A stretch of DNA of 64,000 nucleotides from JAJUFS01 sp964599565 (GCA_964599565.1 CAZRFE010000005.1:5012-69011), one strand, 5' to 3'; counted from the stretch's first letter, positions 34,056 through 42,931 are shown. A program made the numbers and translations. Notes: generated from the sequence alone by a model not told the origin.

Positions 34056-34883
34056 ATGAAACAGATATCCTTGCTGTTCGCGGCAGTTGTTCCATTCGCC
34101 GCGGTTGCTGCCGGATCGCAGTCCGCAACTGTCGATCAGCAGCAGCTTGAGAACGCCATACCTGCCACGCAGCTGATCGGACAGAATGTGCAGACCAGTG
34201 ACGGCCGGGAGTTCGGCGAAATCCAGGCGATCGCGTTCAAGAAAGATGGCAGCGTTGCGTACTACGAGATCGAACCCAACATGGAACTGTACGGACAGGC
34301 GTCGAGCGATGCGGGCAGCAGCCGTGCAAATGACGCGGACTCGATGAGTGCAAGCGCAAGTGCGAGTGCAGGCAGCGAGCAGGTTGGCGTGGATGCCGGT
34401 ACGGCTGATGTCGATGCGGACGTCGATGTGGATGCGGACAGTGAAACCGTGTCCGGCGAGTCCATGGACGCGCGATCCGATGATGACAACAGCATTCGCG
34501 TCAAGGCGGAGAACATCACGATCGAACAGGGCGGCGAGATGGTTTCCGTGAGCATGGATCGCCAGTCGCTGGCGCAGCAGAGTTCGTCCTCGATGTCGGA
34601 TTCAGAAAGCGCGATCACGTCCGATGAACTTATCGGCATGGAAGTCGATCTTGCCGACGAGGAATCCTTCGGCGCCGTGGAAGACGTCATGCTGAACGAA
34701 CAGGGTGACAAGGCCGTTGCGCTGGTCGTCGACAACTGGGATGGCGCAAACAAGGAACGTCGCGCGATGAAAGTGGAGCTTGAGTCTGCGAATACGGATG
34801 AAGTGATTCGCTATGACGTGAGTTCCGACCAGCTCGGAGAGGATGGAAACTTCGATCTCGATCGGTACACGGATGACATGTAG
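34056..34883 (+). CDS. Exported PRC-barrel domain protein, second paralog
   Basis: 275 residues; ACGGAGGT lies before the ATG. Signal peptide (LLFAAVVPFAAVAAGSQ), first PRC-barrel (ATQLIGQNVQTSDGREFGEIQAIAFKKDGSVAYYEIEP), a low-complexity linker of Ser, Ala, Asp and Val (residues 85-140, including SASASASAG and VDADVDVDAD), and second PRC-barrel (LIGMEVDLADEESFGAVEDVMLNEQGDKAVALVVDNW). The C-terminal barrels of the two paralogs are much more alike than their linkers. It probably arose by tandem duplication of the 33045 gene. It ends before another terminator. Confidence 0.85.
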   Translation: MKQISLLFAAVVPFAAVAAGSQSATVDQQQLENAIPATQLIGQNVQTSDGREFGEIQAIAFKKDGSVAYYEIEPNMELYGQASSDAGSSRANDADSMSASASASAGSEQVGVDAGTADVDADVDVDADSETVSGESMDARSDDDNSIRVKAENITIEQGGEMVSVSMDRQSLAQQSSSSMSDSESAITSDELIGMEVDLADEESFGAVEDVMLNEQGDKAVALVVDNWDGANKERRAMKVELESANTDEVIRYDVSSDQLGEDGNFDLDRYTDDM

Positions 34884-34910
34884 GCGAACCTGGAGGTTCC
34901 CTCGCGAAAA

Positions 34911-34928
34911 GCCCGCCTCACGGCGGGC
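34911..34928. terminator. Bidirectional terminator
   Basis: AAAA-GCCCGCC-TCAC-GGCGGGC-TTTTCC, between the PRC-barrel gene and the convergent XRE pair. Confidence 0.85.
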
Positions 34929-34945
34929 TTTTCCTTGCGCGGAAC

Positions 34946-35146
34946 TCAGCCGCGGGCCGGCAGCAGGTCATGGAACCGCACGTGCAGCGCCTGCAGCAGT
35001 CTTTCAAGCTCGGACAGTCTCGGGTAATGATCGTCCGCTTCGATCTGCGCAAGCGTGACCGTTGGAATGCGCGCAGCCGCGGCGAGCTCTTCAAGCGACT
35101 GAAGCCGTGATTCCCGCAGCACGCGGATTCGCTTGCCGATGCTCAA
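34946..35146 (-). CDS. XRE family HTH protein, second of an overlapping pair
   Basis: 66 residues from a TTG start, with GAGGAG upstream inside the preceding gene. HTH_3-like: IGKRIRVLRESRLQSLEELAAAARIPTVTLAQIEADDHYPRLSELERLLQALHVRFHDL. The stop of the upstream gene (TGA at 35145-35143) overlaps the start codon, so the two are translationally coupled. It is shorter and more diverged than its partner. It may bind DNA as a heterodimer with it. Confidence 0.75.
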   Translation of the reverse strand: MSIGKRIRVLRESRLQSLEELAAAARIPTVTLAQIEADDHYPRLSELERLLQALHVRFHDLLPARG

Positions 35147-35364
35147 GCATTCTCCTCGTCGAAGATGAACAGTTCATGCACATCCACGTGCAGCGCGTCG
35201 GCGATGTCGCGCAGGCGGCGGAAGGAGGGTGCGTGGAGGCCGCGTTCGATGTTGCTGATGGAAACAGGCGAGAGACGTGCCGCTTCCGCGAGCCGCTCCT
35301 GGGTCAGTCCTGCCCTGCGCCGCAGAAACCGTATGCGCTTGCCGAACAGAACATGAATCTGCAT
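35143..35364 (-). CDS. XRE family HTH regulator, first of an overlapping pair
   Basis: 73 residues from the ATG giving MQIHVLFGKRIRFLRRRAG. HTH_3 domain: LTQERLAEAARLSPVSISNIERGLHAPSFRRLRDIADALHVDVHELFIF. It overlaps the next XRE gene by four bases. Upstream, the divergent direction holds no plus-strand gene nearby, so the pair probably regulates itself or a distant target. Confidence 0.82.
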   Translation of the reverse strand: MQIHVLFGKRIRFLRRRAGLTQERLAEAARLSPVSISNIERGLHAPSFRRLRDIADALHVDVHELFIFDEENA

Positions 35365-35479
35365 CTGGTCGCGTCCATGTTGACCGCCGCGCGCAAGGCT
35401 ACGCGCCGTGTAAATTCCGATCCATAAAGCTTCACAAAACCTCGTGCACTCCCGTTTCGGCAAGGCCCGCGAAAAACCG

Positions 35480-36172
35480 TCAGTCACCCATCGGGGAAAG
35501 GTGGAACTCGATCACGTCCCGCCGTTCGCACAGCGCGGCGGCGAGGCGGCCGATGTTCGCCGGACTCATGGTGCCGACGAGCATGTCGTACTCGAACGCA
35601 TCTCCATCCTGCGACAGCGCGTAGGACATCTTCGTCACGACGAATCCATGTTTACGCAGAAGCTCGCGCACGTCGCCTTCCGGCAGCACGGCATGGCGCG
35701 CGAAACGGATGCCGTGCTTGAGAACGGTCTGCGTCGGTATGCGCCGTTCAAGCAGGCGAAACAGCGCAAGCACGACCAGGGTGATCGCAGTTGCCAGCGC
35801 CGCAGGTGCGTAATAACCGACGCCGAACAGGATGCCGAGCGCTGCGGTCATGAAGATGGACGCGGCTGTTGTCAGTCCGTGGAGGCTCAATCCTTCCTGG
35901 AAGATCACGCCGGCGCCGATGAAGCCGATGCCGGTCATGATGCCCTGCGCCATCCGCGTCGGATCGGTCGTGATGGACCCCGGTGAAATGCCTGCGACCC
36001 ATTCCTGTTGATGCACGGTTGCAAGCATCAGCAGTGCCGCGGCCACGCAGACGAGCGTGTGCGTGCGAAAGCCGGCCGGCCGCCCGTGATAGCTGCGTTC
36101 AAGCCCGATCAGTCCGCCCGCGAGCCAGGCGCTGCAAAGGGGTATGAGAATCTGCACATATTCGTCCGGCAT
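35480..36172 (-). CDS. MgtC/SapB family membrane protein
   Basis: 230 residues from the ATG giving MPDEYVQILIP. Five helices make the MgtC domain: SAWLAGGLIGLERSYHGRPAGFRTHTLVCVAAALLML (with the conserved GLER and RPAGxRTH), then MAQGIMTGIGFIGAGVIF and LTTAASIFMTAALGILFGVGYY. A C-terminal cytoplasmic domain of about 80 residues resembles an ACT-like fold. MgtC proteins inhibit the F-type ATPase or act in magnesium and phosphate homeostasis. It stands alone. Confidence 0.93.
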   Translation of the reverse strand: MPDEYVQILIPLCSAWLAGGLIGLERSYHGRPAGFRTHTLVCVAAALLMLATVHQQEWVAGISPGSITTDPTRMAQGIMTGIGFIGAGVIFQEGLSLHGLTTAASIFMTAALGILFGVGYYAPAALATAITLVVLALFRLLERRIPTQTVLKHGIRFARHAVLPEGDVRELLRKHGFVVTKMSYALSQDGDAFEYDMLVGTMSPANIGRLAAALCERRDVIEFHLSPMGD

Positions 36173-36334
36173 GCTGCTCCCCTCATCGCGAATCCAGCCG
36201 GCGCCCGCTGTGCGCGACCGGAATACCGGAATATGCGCGGATGCATGCGGCGGAGCAATCCGGCGACATCGATACACGGGAACCGGAAATCATGGATACC
36301 GCGGCAAGGTGCCGGAAGATACTTTCACGGGGTG

Positions 36335-37771
36335 ATGGAGAAGGATGGCAGAGACGACAGCGCGGTCATCGTGATCGGCGGTGGCATCAGCGGGCTTTCA
36401 TGTGCGGTCGCGCTGTGCGATGCAGGCATTCCGGTGCGCGTGTTCGAGGGATCGGAAACGTTCGGCGGTCGTGCGCAAAGCGTTGCGGATGCCACGACCG
36501 GCACCACCGTGGATATCGGTCCCCATGTGCTGACGAGCGAACATCGCAACATGCTTGCGCTGATGGAACGGCTCGGCACGGGCGACCGCGTCGTGTGGCA
36601 ACGGGAGAAGTTCATCACGCTGATCGATGACGGCCGTGCGATCGCGATGCGCATGTACCGGTTTCCCGCACCCTTGCATTTCCTGCCGAACTTCTTTCGC
36701 GTCCCGAAACTCTCGGTCGCGGATATCTGGTCTGCGCGCCGCGTTCTCCTGCATGTGATCCGGATGAACGAGACAGGCGTTCTGCATCTCGATGACGTGA
36801 ACGCAGAGAAGATATTGCGCGACATGGGCGTCTCGGAAGCGTTCATCGACTGGTTCTGGCGTACGGTTTCGATGACGATCATGAACGTTCCGCTGGAGCG
36901 GTGTTCGGCAGGATCGCTGCTGCGGTTCCTCGGCATGATGGCCGGGCGCAGCGACTTCCAGTTCGGCTTTCCCGCAACGCCGCTTGCCGGGCTGTTCGTG
37001 CCGCAATCGCTGGACGTGCTGGCGGCAGCGGGCAGTGACGTACGGCGTGCCGCAGCGGTGCGCACCATCTGCATCGACGGCAACGCAGTGACAGGCGTCG
37101 TTCTCGATGACGGCGCGCGCATTCGCGCACGATGCTGTGTCGCTGCCGTCCCGCCGGCGGCGCTTTCAAGGCTGCTGCCGGCGGGTATTGCGCAGCAGGC
37201 CGGCCTTCCGGATCTGCCAGCCTTCCAGCCAAGCATGTACGTCAGCACGTATCTGTGGTTTCCCCGCAAGCTGACGCGCGAACGGTTCTGGGCGCGCATC
37301 TGGTCAGCGCGCAATCTCAACTACGATTTCTACGACCTTTCGAACATACGCACCGACAACATCGATGGCTCGCTCATCGCGAGCAACATCATCTTCAGCG
37401 AACGCGTTGCCGGCTGCGACGACGATGCACTCATCGATGGCACATTGCGCGAACTCGCGGAATACCTGCCGGAGGCAACCCGGAAAAACCTTGTGCATGC
37501 GCGCGTGCATCGCATCGCCATGGCCATCCTGGCGCCGCGCCCCGGCTTCGAGCGCAGCAGGCCTGCAACGCGCACGTCCGTGAATGGCCTGTTTCTCGCG
37601 GGCGACTGGATACAGACCGCGCTCCCGGAGTCGATGGAAAGCGCGGTACGCGCGGGATTTCTTGCAGCGGAAGCAGTGGCAGCGGATCGGGGAAGGACGC
37701 TGAACCTCGCGTTGCCGCAACGTCCCATGCAGGGACTCGCGGGCTGGCTGCGGCGGAAGAACAACGCGTGA
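36335..37771 (+). CDS. FAD-dependent amine-oxidase-like protein, HpnE/carotene-desaturase type
   Basis: 478 residues. The N-terminal FAD-binding motif is VIVIGGGISGLSCAVALCDAGIPVRVFEGSETFGGRAQS near residue 11. The layout is that of hydroxysqualene dehydroxylase (HpnE) and phytoene desaturase: GTTVDIGPHVLTSEHRNMLALM, VSMTIMNVPLERCSAGSLLRFLGMM, and the C-terminal GLFLAGDWIQTALPESMESAVRAGFLAAEAV. It likely oxidises an isoprenoid or carotenoid-like substrate at the membrane. No squalene or phytoene synthase gene (hpnC, hpnD, crtB) lies in the window, so the assignment to a pathway is open. Confidence 0.82.
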   Translation: MEKDGRDDSAVIVIGGGISGLSCAVALCDAGIPVRVFEGSETFGGRAQSVADATTGTTVDIGPHVLTSEHRNMLALMERLGTGDRVVWQREKFITLIDDGRAIAMRMYRFPAPLHFLPNFFRVPKLSVADIWSARRVLLHVIRMNETGVLHLDDVNAEKILRDMGVSEAFIDWFWRTVSMTIMNVPLERCSAGSLLRFLGMMAGRSDFQFGFPATPLAGLFVPQSLDVLAAAGSDVRRAAAVRTICIDGNAVTGVVLDDGARIRARCCVAAVPPAALSRLLPAGIAQQAGLPDLPAFQPSMYVSTYLWFPRKLTRERFWARIWSARNLNYDFYDLSNIRTDNIDGSLIASNIIFSERVAGCDDDALIDGTLRELAEYLPEATRKNLVHARVHRIAMAILAPRPGFERSRPATRTSVNGLFLAGDWIQTALPESMESAVRAGFLAAEAVAADRGRTLNLALPQRPMQGLAGWLRRKNNA

Positions 37772-37786
37772 ACGCGCAGGGAAAAA

Positions 37787-37809
37787 CGCGCGGCGGAATC
37801 CGCCGCGCG
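37787..37809. terminator. GC-rich hairpin between convergent genes
   Basis: CGCGCGGCGG-AAT-CCGCCGCGCG with AAAAA before it and no T tract after it. It is better placed to end the minus-strand DUF6502 gene, whose RNA would have UUUUU after the stem. Confidence 0.6.
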
Positions 37810-37814
37810 CGTCA

Positions 37815-38651
37815 TCAGAGATAGCCGCTGTAGAAGCCGACGACCATGCGGCTGTTGTCGCCGGCGATCAACGCCTTGGGTTGCGCGACGAGGTCGCGGT
37901 TCATCTGCGTCGCGAACGACTGGATGGTCTCGCTGATCCGGTGTGCGAGTGCGTCCTGGTGTTCCGGCGCAACCGGGCCGGCGGAGATTTCCAGGAAGCG
38001 GAGCGGCTGCGCGGCATCGGCGAGCTGCGATTCCACCAGCGCCATGAAACTGCCCGCCTGTCCTGCGAGCGCATCAAGCGCCTGCGTCGATATTTCCGGA
38101 CCGCCGATCTCGCCATGCAGGAAGCGCACGCGTTCGCCTTCCAGCCGCATGACGCAACCGCGATCTTCCAGCTCGTCGAGCATCGCGCGGATCGGTATGT
38201 CGCGGCAGTAATGGCGCACCAGCCAGTCGAGCGAACCGCGCGGACCCTTGACGGGAAGATCGCGCGGCCGGCCGTTGAGATCCTGGTAGCCATCCTCCTC
38301 TGCCCATGCGGCGAGAATGCGCGCGCTGCGATGGAACGCGTTGCGCGCATCCTCCACGGCGGGCGTGCGCATTGCGAGCAGGCGGTCGACCTCGCGCCGT
38401 GTCAGGCCGGTGAGCACGGCCGCGCGTGACTTGGTCATGGACCACACATCGCGGCCGCTGACGGCAAAACGGCGGTCCATCGCGGCGTGCGCGAAGACCC
38501 AGCGGGAAATCTCGGAGAACTCGTAGGCTGTCATTCCGTGCTTGAGCATGAGCATTACCAGCGGACGAAGCGCCTTGACGAGCAATGCGACCAGCGCATT
38601 GCGGGTGGCCGGCAGCGGTTGCTGGCGTGCAAGAGTGGCGGTGCTTGGCAT
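37815..38651 (-). CDS. DUF6502 family protein, paralog 1
   Basis: 278 residues; GGAGGG lies six to eight bases before the ATG. The family-defining part is LRPLVMLMLKHGMTAYEFSEISRWVFAHAAM near residue 28, then SRAAVLTGLTRREVDRLL (an HTH-like segment), AARILAAW-like region, and GSLDWLVRHYCRDIPIRAMLDELEDRGCV. It has no membrane segment. The function is unknown; the HTH-like middle suggests nucleic-acid binding. A second member lies at 43807. It ends in a hairpin shared with the flavoprotein gene. Confidence 0.8.
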   Translation of the reverse strand: MPSTATLARQQPLPATRNALVALLVKALRPLVMLMLKHGMTAYEFSEISRWVFAHAAMDRRFAVSGRDVWSMTKSRAAVLTGLTRREVDRLLAMRTPAVEDARNAFHRSARILAAWAEEDGYQDLNGRPRDLPVKGPRGSLDWLVRHYCRDIPIRAMLDELEDRGCVMRLEGERVRFLHGEIGGPEISTQALDALAGQAGSFMALVESQLADAAQPLRFLEISAGPVAPEHQDALAHRISETIQSFATQMNRDLVAQPKALIAGDNSRMVVGFYSGYL

Positions 38652-38867
38652 GCATGTCCCTCCCTGGAGGCAATGTAGTTTGGCGGACACAAGTAATAGT
38701 CGCGCCTGCTCGCCGGCCCTATAAGGAAAAACCGGGAAAGGATCGAGGAAGGCGCGGAGCGCGTCATTTCCCGGAATTGTCCCCGTGCAATTCAGGTTCG
38801 CCGCCAGATGTGCGACCGGCTGCCGGGCGACATCCTGAGCGCCGGTAAACGGTGACGGGAGATCGCC

Positions 38868-39239
38868 ATGGAAATCCGCAGGAAGCGTGCGCTGCTGGCG
38901 GCCATCGACAGCCAGCTCGCGGCCCTGGACCGGACCACGGACCATGTGCCGTTGCGGTGGCGGCGGATCGGTGAAGCGATGCGCCGGTTGCGCGCGTTGC
39001 CGCGCGATGCGATCGAGGATCACCGGCTCGTGCAGCTGCGACTGCATATCACGGCTTCGGCGCCATTGCCCGGCAGGCGCGCGGATCCGTGGCTGCTCGC
39101 ACAGCGACGAACGCTGGCGCGCGCCGACTGCGTGCTGTGGCAGATGCATCTGCGGCGCCGGCGCGCGTTTCAGCGCACACCGCTGCGTCACATTCCCTGG
39201 TTGTCTGCTGCCGCCGGGAATACGGTCGATGGCATCTGA
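38868..39239 (+). CDS. Small basic hypothetical protein
   Basis: 123 residues with GGGAG eight bases before the ATG. The composition is very rich in Arg and Leu (MRRLRALPRDAIEDHRLVQLRLH, WQMHLRRRRAFQR), helical, with no signal peptide. No family is recognised. It is convergent with the APC permease and divergent from the DUF6502 gene. It could be an RNA- or DNA-binding small protein, but there is nothing specific to show it. Confidence 0.5.
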   Translation: MEIRRKRALLAAIDSQLAALDRTTDHVPLRWRRIGEAMRRLRALPRDAIEDHRLVQLRLHITASAPLPGRRADPWLLAQRRTLARADCVLWQMHLRRRRAFQRTPLRHIPWLSAAAGNTVDGI

Positions 39240-39310
39240 TGATCAGGGTGCGGCATCGCCGGGACGCCGGTTGATCGACAGCACCTGCAGATGCTGAACC
39301 ATCTGCAAAG

Positions 39311-39340
39311 AAAAAGGCCCGCGAATTCGCGGGCCTTTTT
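39311..39340. terminator. Perfectly palindromic bidirectional terminator
   Basis: A 30-base perfect palindrome: AAAAAGGCCCGCGAA followed by its complement. It serves the small gene and the convergent permease gene. Confidence 0.9.
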
Positions 39341-39357
39341 CCTGTTTCGCGCGGCGG

Positions 39358-40806
39358 TCAGTCGAGTGGCGCGCGCGCAGGCTGCGTGCCATTGCCGTTG
39401 CCGTTGCCGCCAAGACGGCTGTGACGGTACGAGTACGCGAAGTAGATGATGATGCCTGCGGCCATCCAGATCGAGAAACGCGTCCAGGTGTGCGGGCTCA
39501 GGTTCATGATCAGGTAGATGCAGCCGAGGATGCCGAGTATCGGTATCACCGGGCTGAACGGCGTGCGGAACGGACGATGCATGTCCGGCTTCGTGACGCG
39601 CAGTACGGCGACACCCGCGCACACCACCATGAACGCGCCCAGCGTGCCGATGTTCGTCAGCTCGACGATTTCGTTCAGCGGCGCGAAGCCGGCAATGAGC
39701 GACATGATGATGCCCGCGATGATGATCACGCGGACCGGGCTTCCGGTCTTCTCGTTCACATGCGAGAAGAACGGCGGCAGCAGGCCGTCGCGCGAGATGG
39801 CGAACAGGATGCGCGTCAGCGCGAAGTACAGCACCAGCATCACGGTCGTAAGACCCGCGATCGCACCTACGGCAATCATGCCCGATGCCCATTTCGCACC
39901 GACCTGCAGCAGCGCGGACGACACCGGCGACGGCACGTTGAGGTCCTGGTAGGGAACGACACCCGTCAGCAGCAGCGACACGACCATGTAGAGCGTGGTG
40001 CACACGAACAGCGAGCCGAGGATGCCGATCGGCAGGTCACGGCCGGGATTGCGCGATTCTTCCGCCGCGGTCGATACCGCGTCGAAGCCGATGTAGGCGA
40101 AGAAGATGCTCGCGGCGCCCGTCATGATGCCCTGCCAGCCGTAGGAGATGTCGCCGAGCGGATTCACGCCACGCTCGGGGATGAACGGCGTCCAGTTGGC
40201 GGGCTCGACATTGAACAGCGCAACAGCGATGAACAGCAGGATCGCCGCGACCTTCACGACCACCATGATCGCGTTGAACTGCGCGCTTACCTTCGCGCCG
40301 GTGGCGAGCAGCGTGCCGAGGCCGAGGATGATCAAAAGCGCCGGCAGGTTGATCATGCCGCCTTCGCTCGGTGTCAGCGTCAGCGCATCCGGCAGGCCGA
40401 TGCCCATCGCCATCAGCGCGTTGTTGACGTAGCCGGACCAGCCCACGGAAACCGCGGCGATGGCGACGGTGTATTCCAGGATGAGCATCCAGCCGATCAC
40501 CCAGGCGATGCCCTCGCCAAGGCCGTGATAGCCGTAGCTGTACGCGCTGCCCGCACCGCCGATGGAGGACGCCAGTTCCGCGTAGGACAGCGCGGCGAAG
40601 CTCACCACGGTGCCCGCGACGACGAACGAGAGAATGACGGCTGGGCCTGCATGATTCGCCGCAGCAAGACCTGTCAGCACGAAGATGCCTGCGCCGATGA
40701 TGGCGCCGATGCCGAGCAGCACGAGATCGACGGGGCCGAGCACCTTGCGCAGCCCGGACTCCGTTTCGCCATGCGCCTCGACCGGCTTGGTTCGAAAGAT
40801 ATTCAT
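39358..40806 (-). CDS. APC superfamily cationic amino-acid permease
   Basis: 482 residues with twelve or more helices. N-terminal motif LGPVDLVLLGIGAIIGAGIFVLTGLAA near residue 24 is the APC substrate site (GxGxGIF-type). Other family landmarks are AALSYAELASSIGGAGSAYSY, FIGFDAVSTAAEE-like FAYIGFDAVSTAAEESRNPGRDLP, and PFFSHVNEKTGSPV. It closely fits the CAT/YfnA subgroup, which imports cationic or neutral amino acids with protons. The C-terminus ends in a Gly/Asn-rich tail (LGGNGNGNGTQ). It stands alone. Confidence 0.93.
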   Translation of the reverse strand: MNIFRTKPVEAHGETESGLRKVLGPVDLVLLGIGAIIGAGIFVLTGLAAANHAGPAVILSFVVAGTVVSFAALSYAELASSIGGAGSAYSYGYHGLGEGIAWVIGWMLILEYTVAIAAVSVGWSGYVNNALMAMGIGLPDALTLTPSEGGMINLPALLIILGLGTLLATGAKVSAQFNAIMVVVKVAAILLFIAVALFNVEPANWTPFIPERGVNPLGDISYGWQGIMTGAASIFFAYIGFDAVSTAAEESRNPGRDLPIGILGSLFVCTTLYMVVSLLLTGVVPYQDLNVPSPVSSALLQVGAKWASGMIAVGAIAGLTTVMLVLYFALTRILFAISRDGLLPPFFSHVNEKTGSPVRVIIIAGIIMSLIAGFAPLNEIVELTNIGTLGAFMVVCAGVAVLRVTKPDMHRPFRTPFSPVIPILGILGCIYLIMNLSPHTWTRFSIWMAAGIIIYFAYSYRHSRLGGNGNGNGTQPARAPLD

Positions 40807-41007
40807 TATTTTCAGTCTCCTGTGCGCCCCTCCAAGGCCGTAGCGGGGCGAATATGACCGCCGGATGCTACGACGGCGGGCGGCTCGACACAATCTGTTG
40901 AATCGGTTCGACCGTGAATTACCCCGGGAATTCCGTTCTTGTTTCATGCCTTGGAGTTGCGCATCCTGCCCCCTGACAGGACTCGTTGCGGCAGAACCGG
41001 AGATTCC

Positions 41008-41448
41008 ATGCAATACCTGCATACGATGCTGCGCATCAGCAATCTCGAAGCTTCGCTCGATTTTTTCTGCAACAAGCTCGGATTCGTCGAGGTCAGTCGG
41101 CAGGACTATCCCGCGGGCCGCTACACGCTGGTGTTTCTCGCCGCACCCGGCGATGTCGAGCGTGCGCGCACCGGCCGCGCGCCGATGGTCGAGCTCACAT
41201 ACAACTGGGATTCCGAGGCGTACACCGGCGGGCGCAACTTCGGTCATCTCGCCTATCGCGTGGATGACATCTACGCATTGTGCGAACGGCTGCAGGACGG
41301 CGGTGTCACGATCAACCGTCCGCCGCGCGATGGTCACATGGCGTTCATCCGCACGCCGGACGGCATCTCCATTGAACTCCTGCAGAAGGGCGATTCACTG
41401 CCGCCGTGCGAACCGTGGCAGTCGATGCCGAACACCGGGAGCTGGTGA
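41008..41448 (+). CDS. gloA: Glyoxalase I-like VOC family protein
   Basis: 146 residues. Two beta-alpha-beta-beta-beta modules with the four metal ligands of glyoxalase I visible: His in MQYLHTMLRI, Glu in APMVELTYNW, His in RNFGHLAYRV and Glu in GISIELLQKG. It would detoxify methylglyoxal as its glutathione adduct. The pattern LDFFCNKLGFVEVSRQDYPAGRYTLVFL is typical of lactoylglutathione lyase. First of three tightly packed genes, the next starting directly after its stop. Confidence 0.88.
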   Translation: MQYLHTMLRISNLEASLDFFCNKLGFVEVSRQDYPAGRYTLVFLAAPGDVERARTGRAPMVELTYNWDSEAYTGGRNFGHLAYRVDDIYALCERLQDGGVTINRPPRDGHMAFIRTPDGISIELLQKGDSLPPCEPWQSMPNTGSW

Positions 41449-41979
41449 TTGCGCTGCGTTGTTGTCGCGCTCTGCGGACTGCCGGGCAGCGGCAAGTCCA
41501 CGCTCGCCCGCGCGCTCGCCGCTGCGACCGGATGGATGCGACTGGATCGCGATGAACTGCGCCGGCGCGTGTTTGCCGATGGCGGCGGTTACTCGGACGC
41601 GGACAAGCGCGCACTTGCTGCACGGCTGTGCGACGAACTTGCGGCGCACGCTGCGAACGCAGAATCGGTCATCGTCGACGGCATGACCTTCTCGCGGATG
41701 GAAGAGCGGGAACGGTTCGCGTCCGCCGCACATGCAGCGGGTGCCAGGTGGCGGCTCGTGTGGCTTGACTGCGATGCAGCGCTCGCACGCGAGCGCGTGC
41801 GCGACGACGAACATCATCCCGCCACAGACCGTACTGCCTCGCTGGTTGATCGTGTCGCCGCACGTTTTGAACGGCCGGTGCACGCCATTCGCATCGACGC
41901 GACGCAGCCAACGGATGCGCAGCTTGGCCACGTCATTGCAGCACTTGGAATTCTGGCGGGAGAGAGGAATGAAACTTGA
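41449..41979 (+). CDS. P-loop kinase-like protein
   Basis: 176 residues from a TTG directly after the previous stop (GGGAG lies upstream). Walker A VALCGLPGSGKSTLARAL near residue 8, then MRLDRDELRRRVF, a lid-like Arg-rich helix (ALARERVRDDEHH) and a C-terminal nucleotide-binding helix. This matches the AAA_33 / zeta-like small-molecule kinase superfamily. The substrate is unknown. It overlaps the GFA gene by 11 bases, so the trio at 41008-42451 is an operon. Confidence 0.8.
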   Translation: MRCVVVALCGLPGSGKSTLARALAAATGWMRLDRDELRRRVFADGGGYSDADKRALAARLCDELAAHAANAESVIVDGMTFSRMEERERFASAAHAAGARWRLVWLDCDAALARERVRDDEHHPATDRTASLVDRVAARFERPVHAIRIDATQPTDAQLGHVIAALGILAGERNET

Positions 41980-42451
41980 AGGTTCCTGCCATTGCGGCGC
42001 CGTGCATTTCACCGTCGAAAGCCCGGCGCCTTATCCCTGCATGCGCTGCCATTGCTCCATCTGCCGCAAGACGGCGGGCGCTGGCGGCTACGCGATCAAT
42101 CTCATGGGAAATGCGGCGGGCATGAAGGTGCAGGGAGAGGAAAACATCGCGGTGTATCGCGCAACGCTCGACGACGGTTCGACGAGCAGCGCGGAACGGC
42201 GCTTCTGCAGCCAATGCGGTTCCTTTCTCTGGCTGTTCGATCCGCGCTGGCCGGAACTCGTGCACCCGTTTGCATCTGCCATCGATACGCCGCTGCCGAC
42301 GCCGCCGTCACACGTGCACATCATGCTCGGCTCGAAGGCATCGTGGGTGGAAGTTCCCGCCGGCGAAGGCGATGCGTGCTTCAACGAGTACCCGTCATTT
42401 TCCATAGTCGAGTGGCATCGCGAGCACGGCCTGCTCGACGACGAACGCTGA
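41969..42451 (+). CDS. GFA family (Mss4-like) zinc-binding protein
   Basis: 160 residues, overlapping the kinase gene by 11 bases with GAGAGG upstream. Zinc-binding Cys are in GSCHCGAVHF, MRCHCSICRK and RFCSQCGSFLW, the full GFA set. The family includes the glutathione-dependent formaldehyde-activating enzyme, although most members have no proven activity. Placement beside glyoxalase I fits a reactive-aldehyde detoxification unit, which is an inference. Confidence 0.88.
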   Translation: MKLEGSCHCGAVHFTVESPAPYPCMRCHCSICRKTAGAGGYAINLMGNAAGMKVQGEENIAVYRATLDDGSTSSAERRFCSQCGSFLWLFDPRWPELVHPFASAIDTPLPTPPSHVHIMLGSKASWVEVPAGEGDACFNEYPSFSIVEWHREHGLLDDER

Positions 42452-42532
42452 AAAAACTACAGGCAAATACGCCTTTTTCTCGCGCGCACGCCGCTTGCAG
42501 AATGGACGTCCATCCTTTCGAGGGCGCCTCGC

Positions 42533-42928
42533 ATGCTCGAAGTGAGCACCGGCATCGTCTGCCGCATCATCGACCTCGCCAGGGAATTCCAGGCGCAGGA
42601 AGGCGTGGTCATTCCCGCCACGAGCGGCGGCTCTGAGATCGACAGCGACGCCGCCATGCGGATACTCGCCGCGCACGCCGACGATCTCACCTATCAGCAG
42701 CTGAAGGCGGAGATCGACGATCTCGAGCAGCGACAGCAGATCGAACTCGTCGCGCTGACGTGGCTTGGTCGCGGCGATTACACGGCGGAAGAATGGGAAG
42801 ATGTCCGCGAGCAGGCAGGCGAGCAGTGGACATCGCACACCGCGGAATACCTGCTCGCGACACCGCAGATCGCGGAGTACCTCGCAGACGGTCTTGAACA
42901 GCTGGGATTCAGCTGCGCGCCCGATTGA
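42533..42928 (+). CDS. DUF3775 domain protein
   Basis: 131 residues, acidic. It reads MLEVSTGIVCRIIDLAREFQ, then LAAHADDLTYQQLKAEIDDLEQRQQIELVALTWLGRGDY and EEWEDVREQA, the DUF3775 pattern. The function is unknown. It is convergent with the transglycosylase-like gene, three bases away. A weak hairpin (AGGC-AAATAC-GCCT followed by TTTTTC) at 42462-42477, in the gap before it, may end the upstream operon. Confidence 0.83.
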   Translation: MLEVSTGIVCRIIDLAREFQAQEGVVIPATSGGSEIDSDAAMRILAAHADDLTYQQLKAEIDDLEQRQQIELVALTWLGRGDYTAEEWEDVREQAGEQWTSHTAEYLLATPQIAEYLADGLEQLGFSCAPD

Positions 42929-42931
42929 GCC

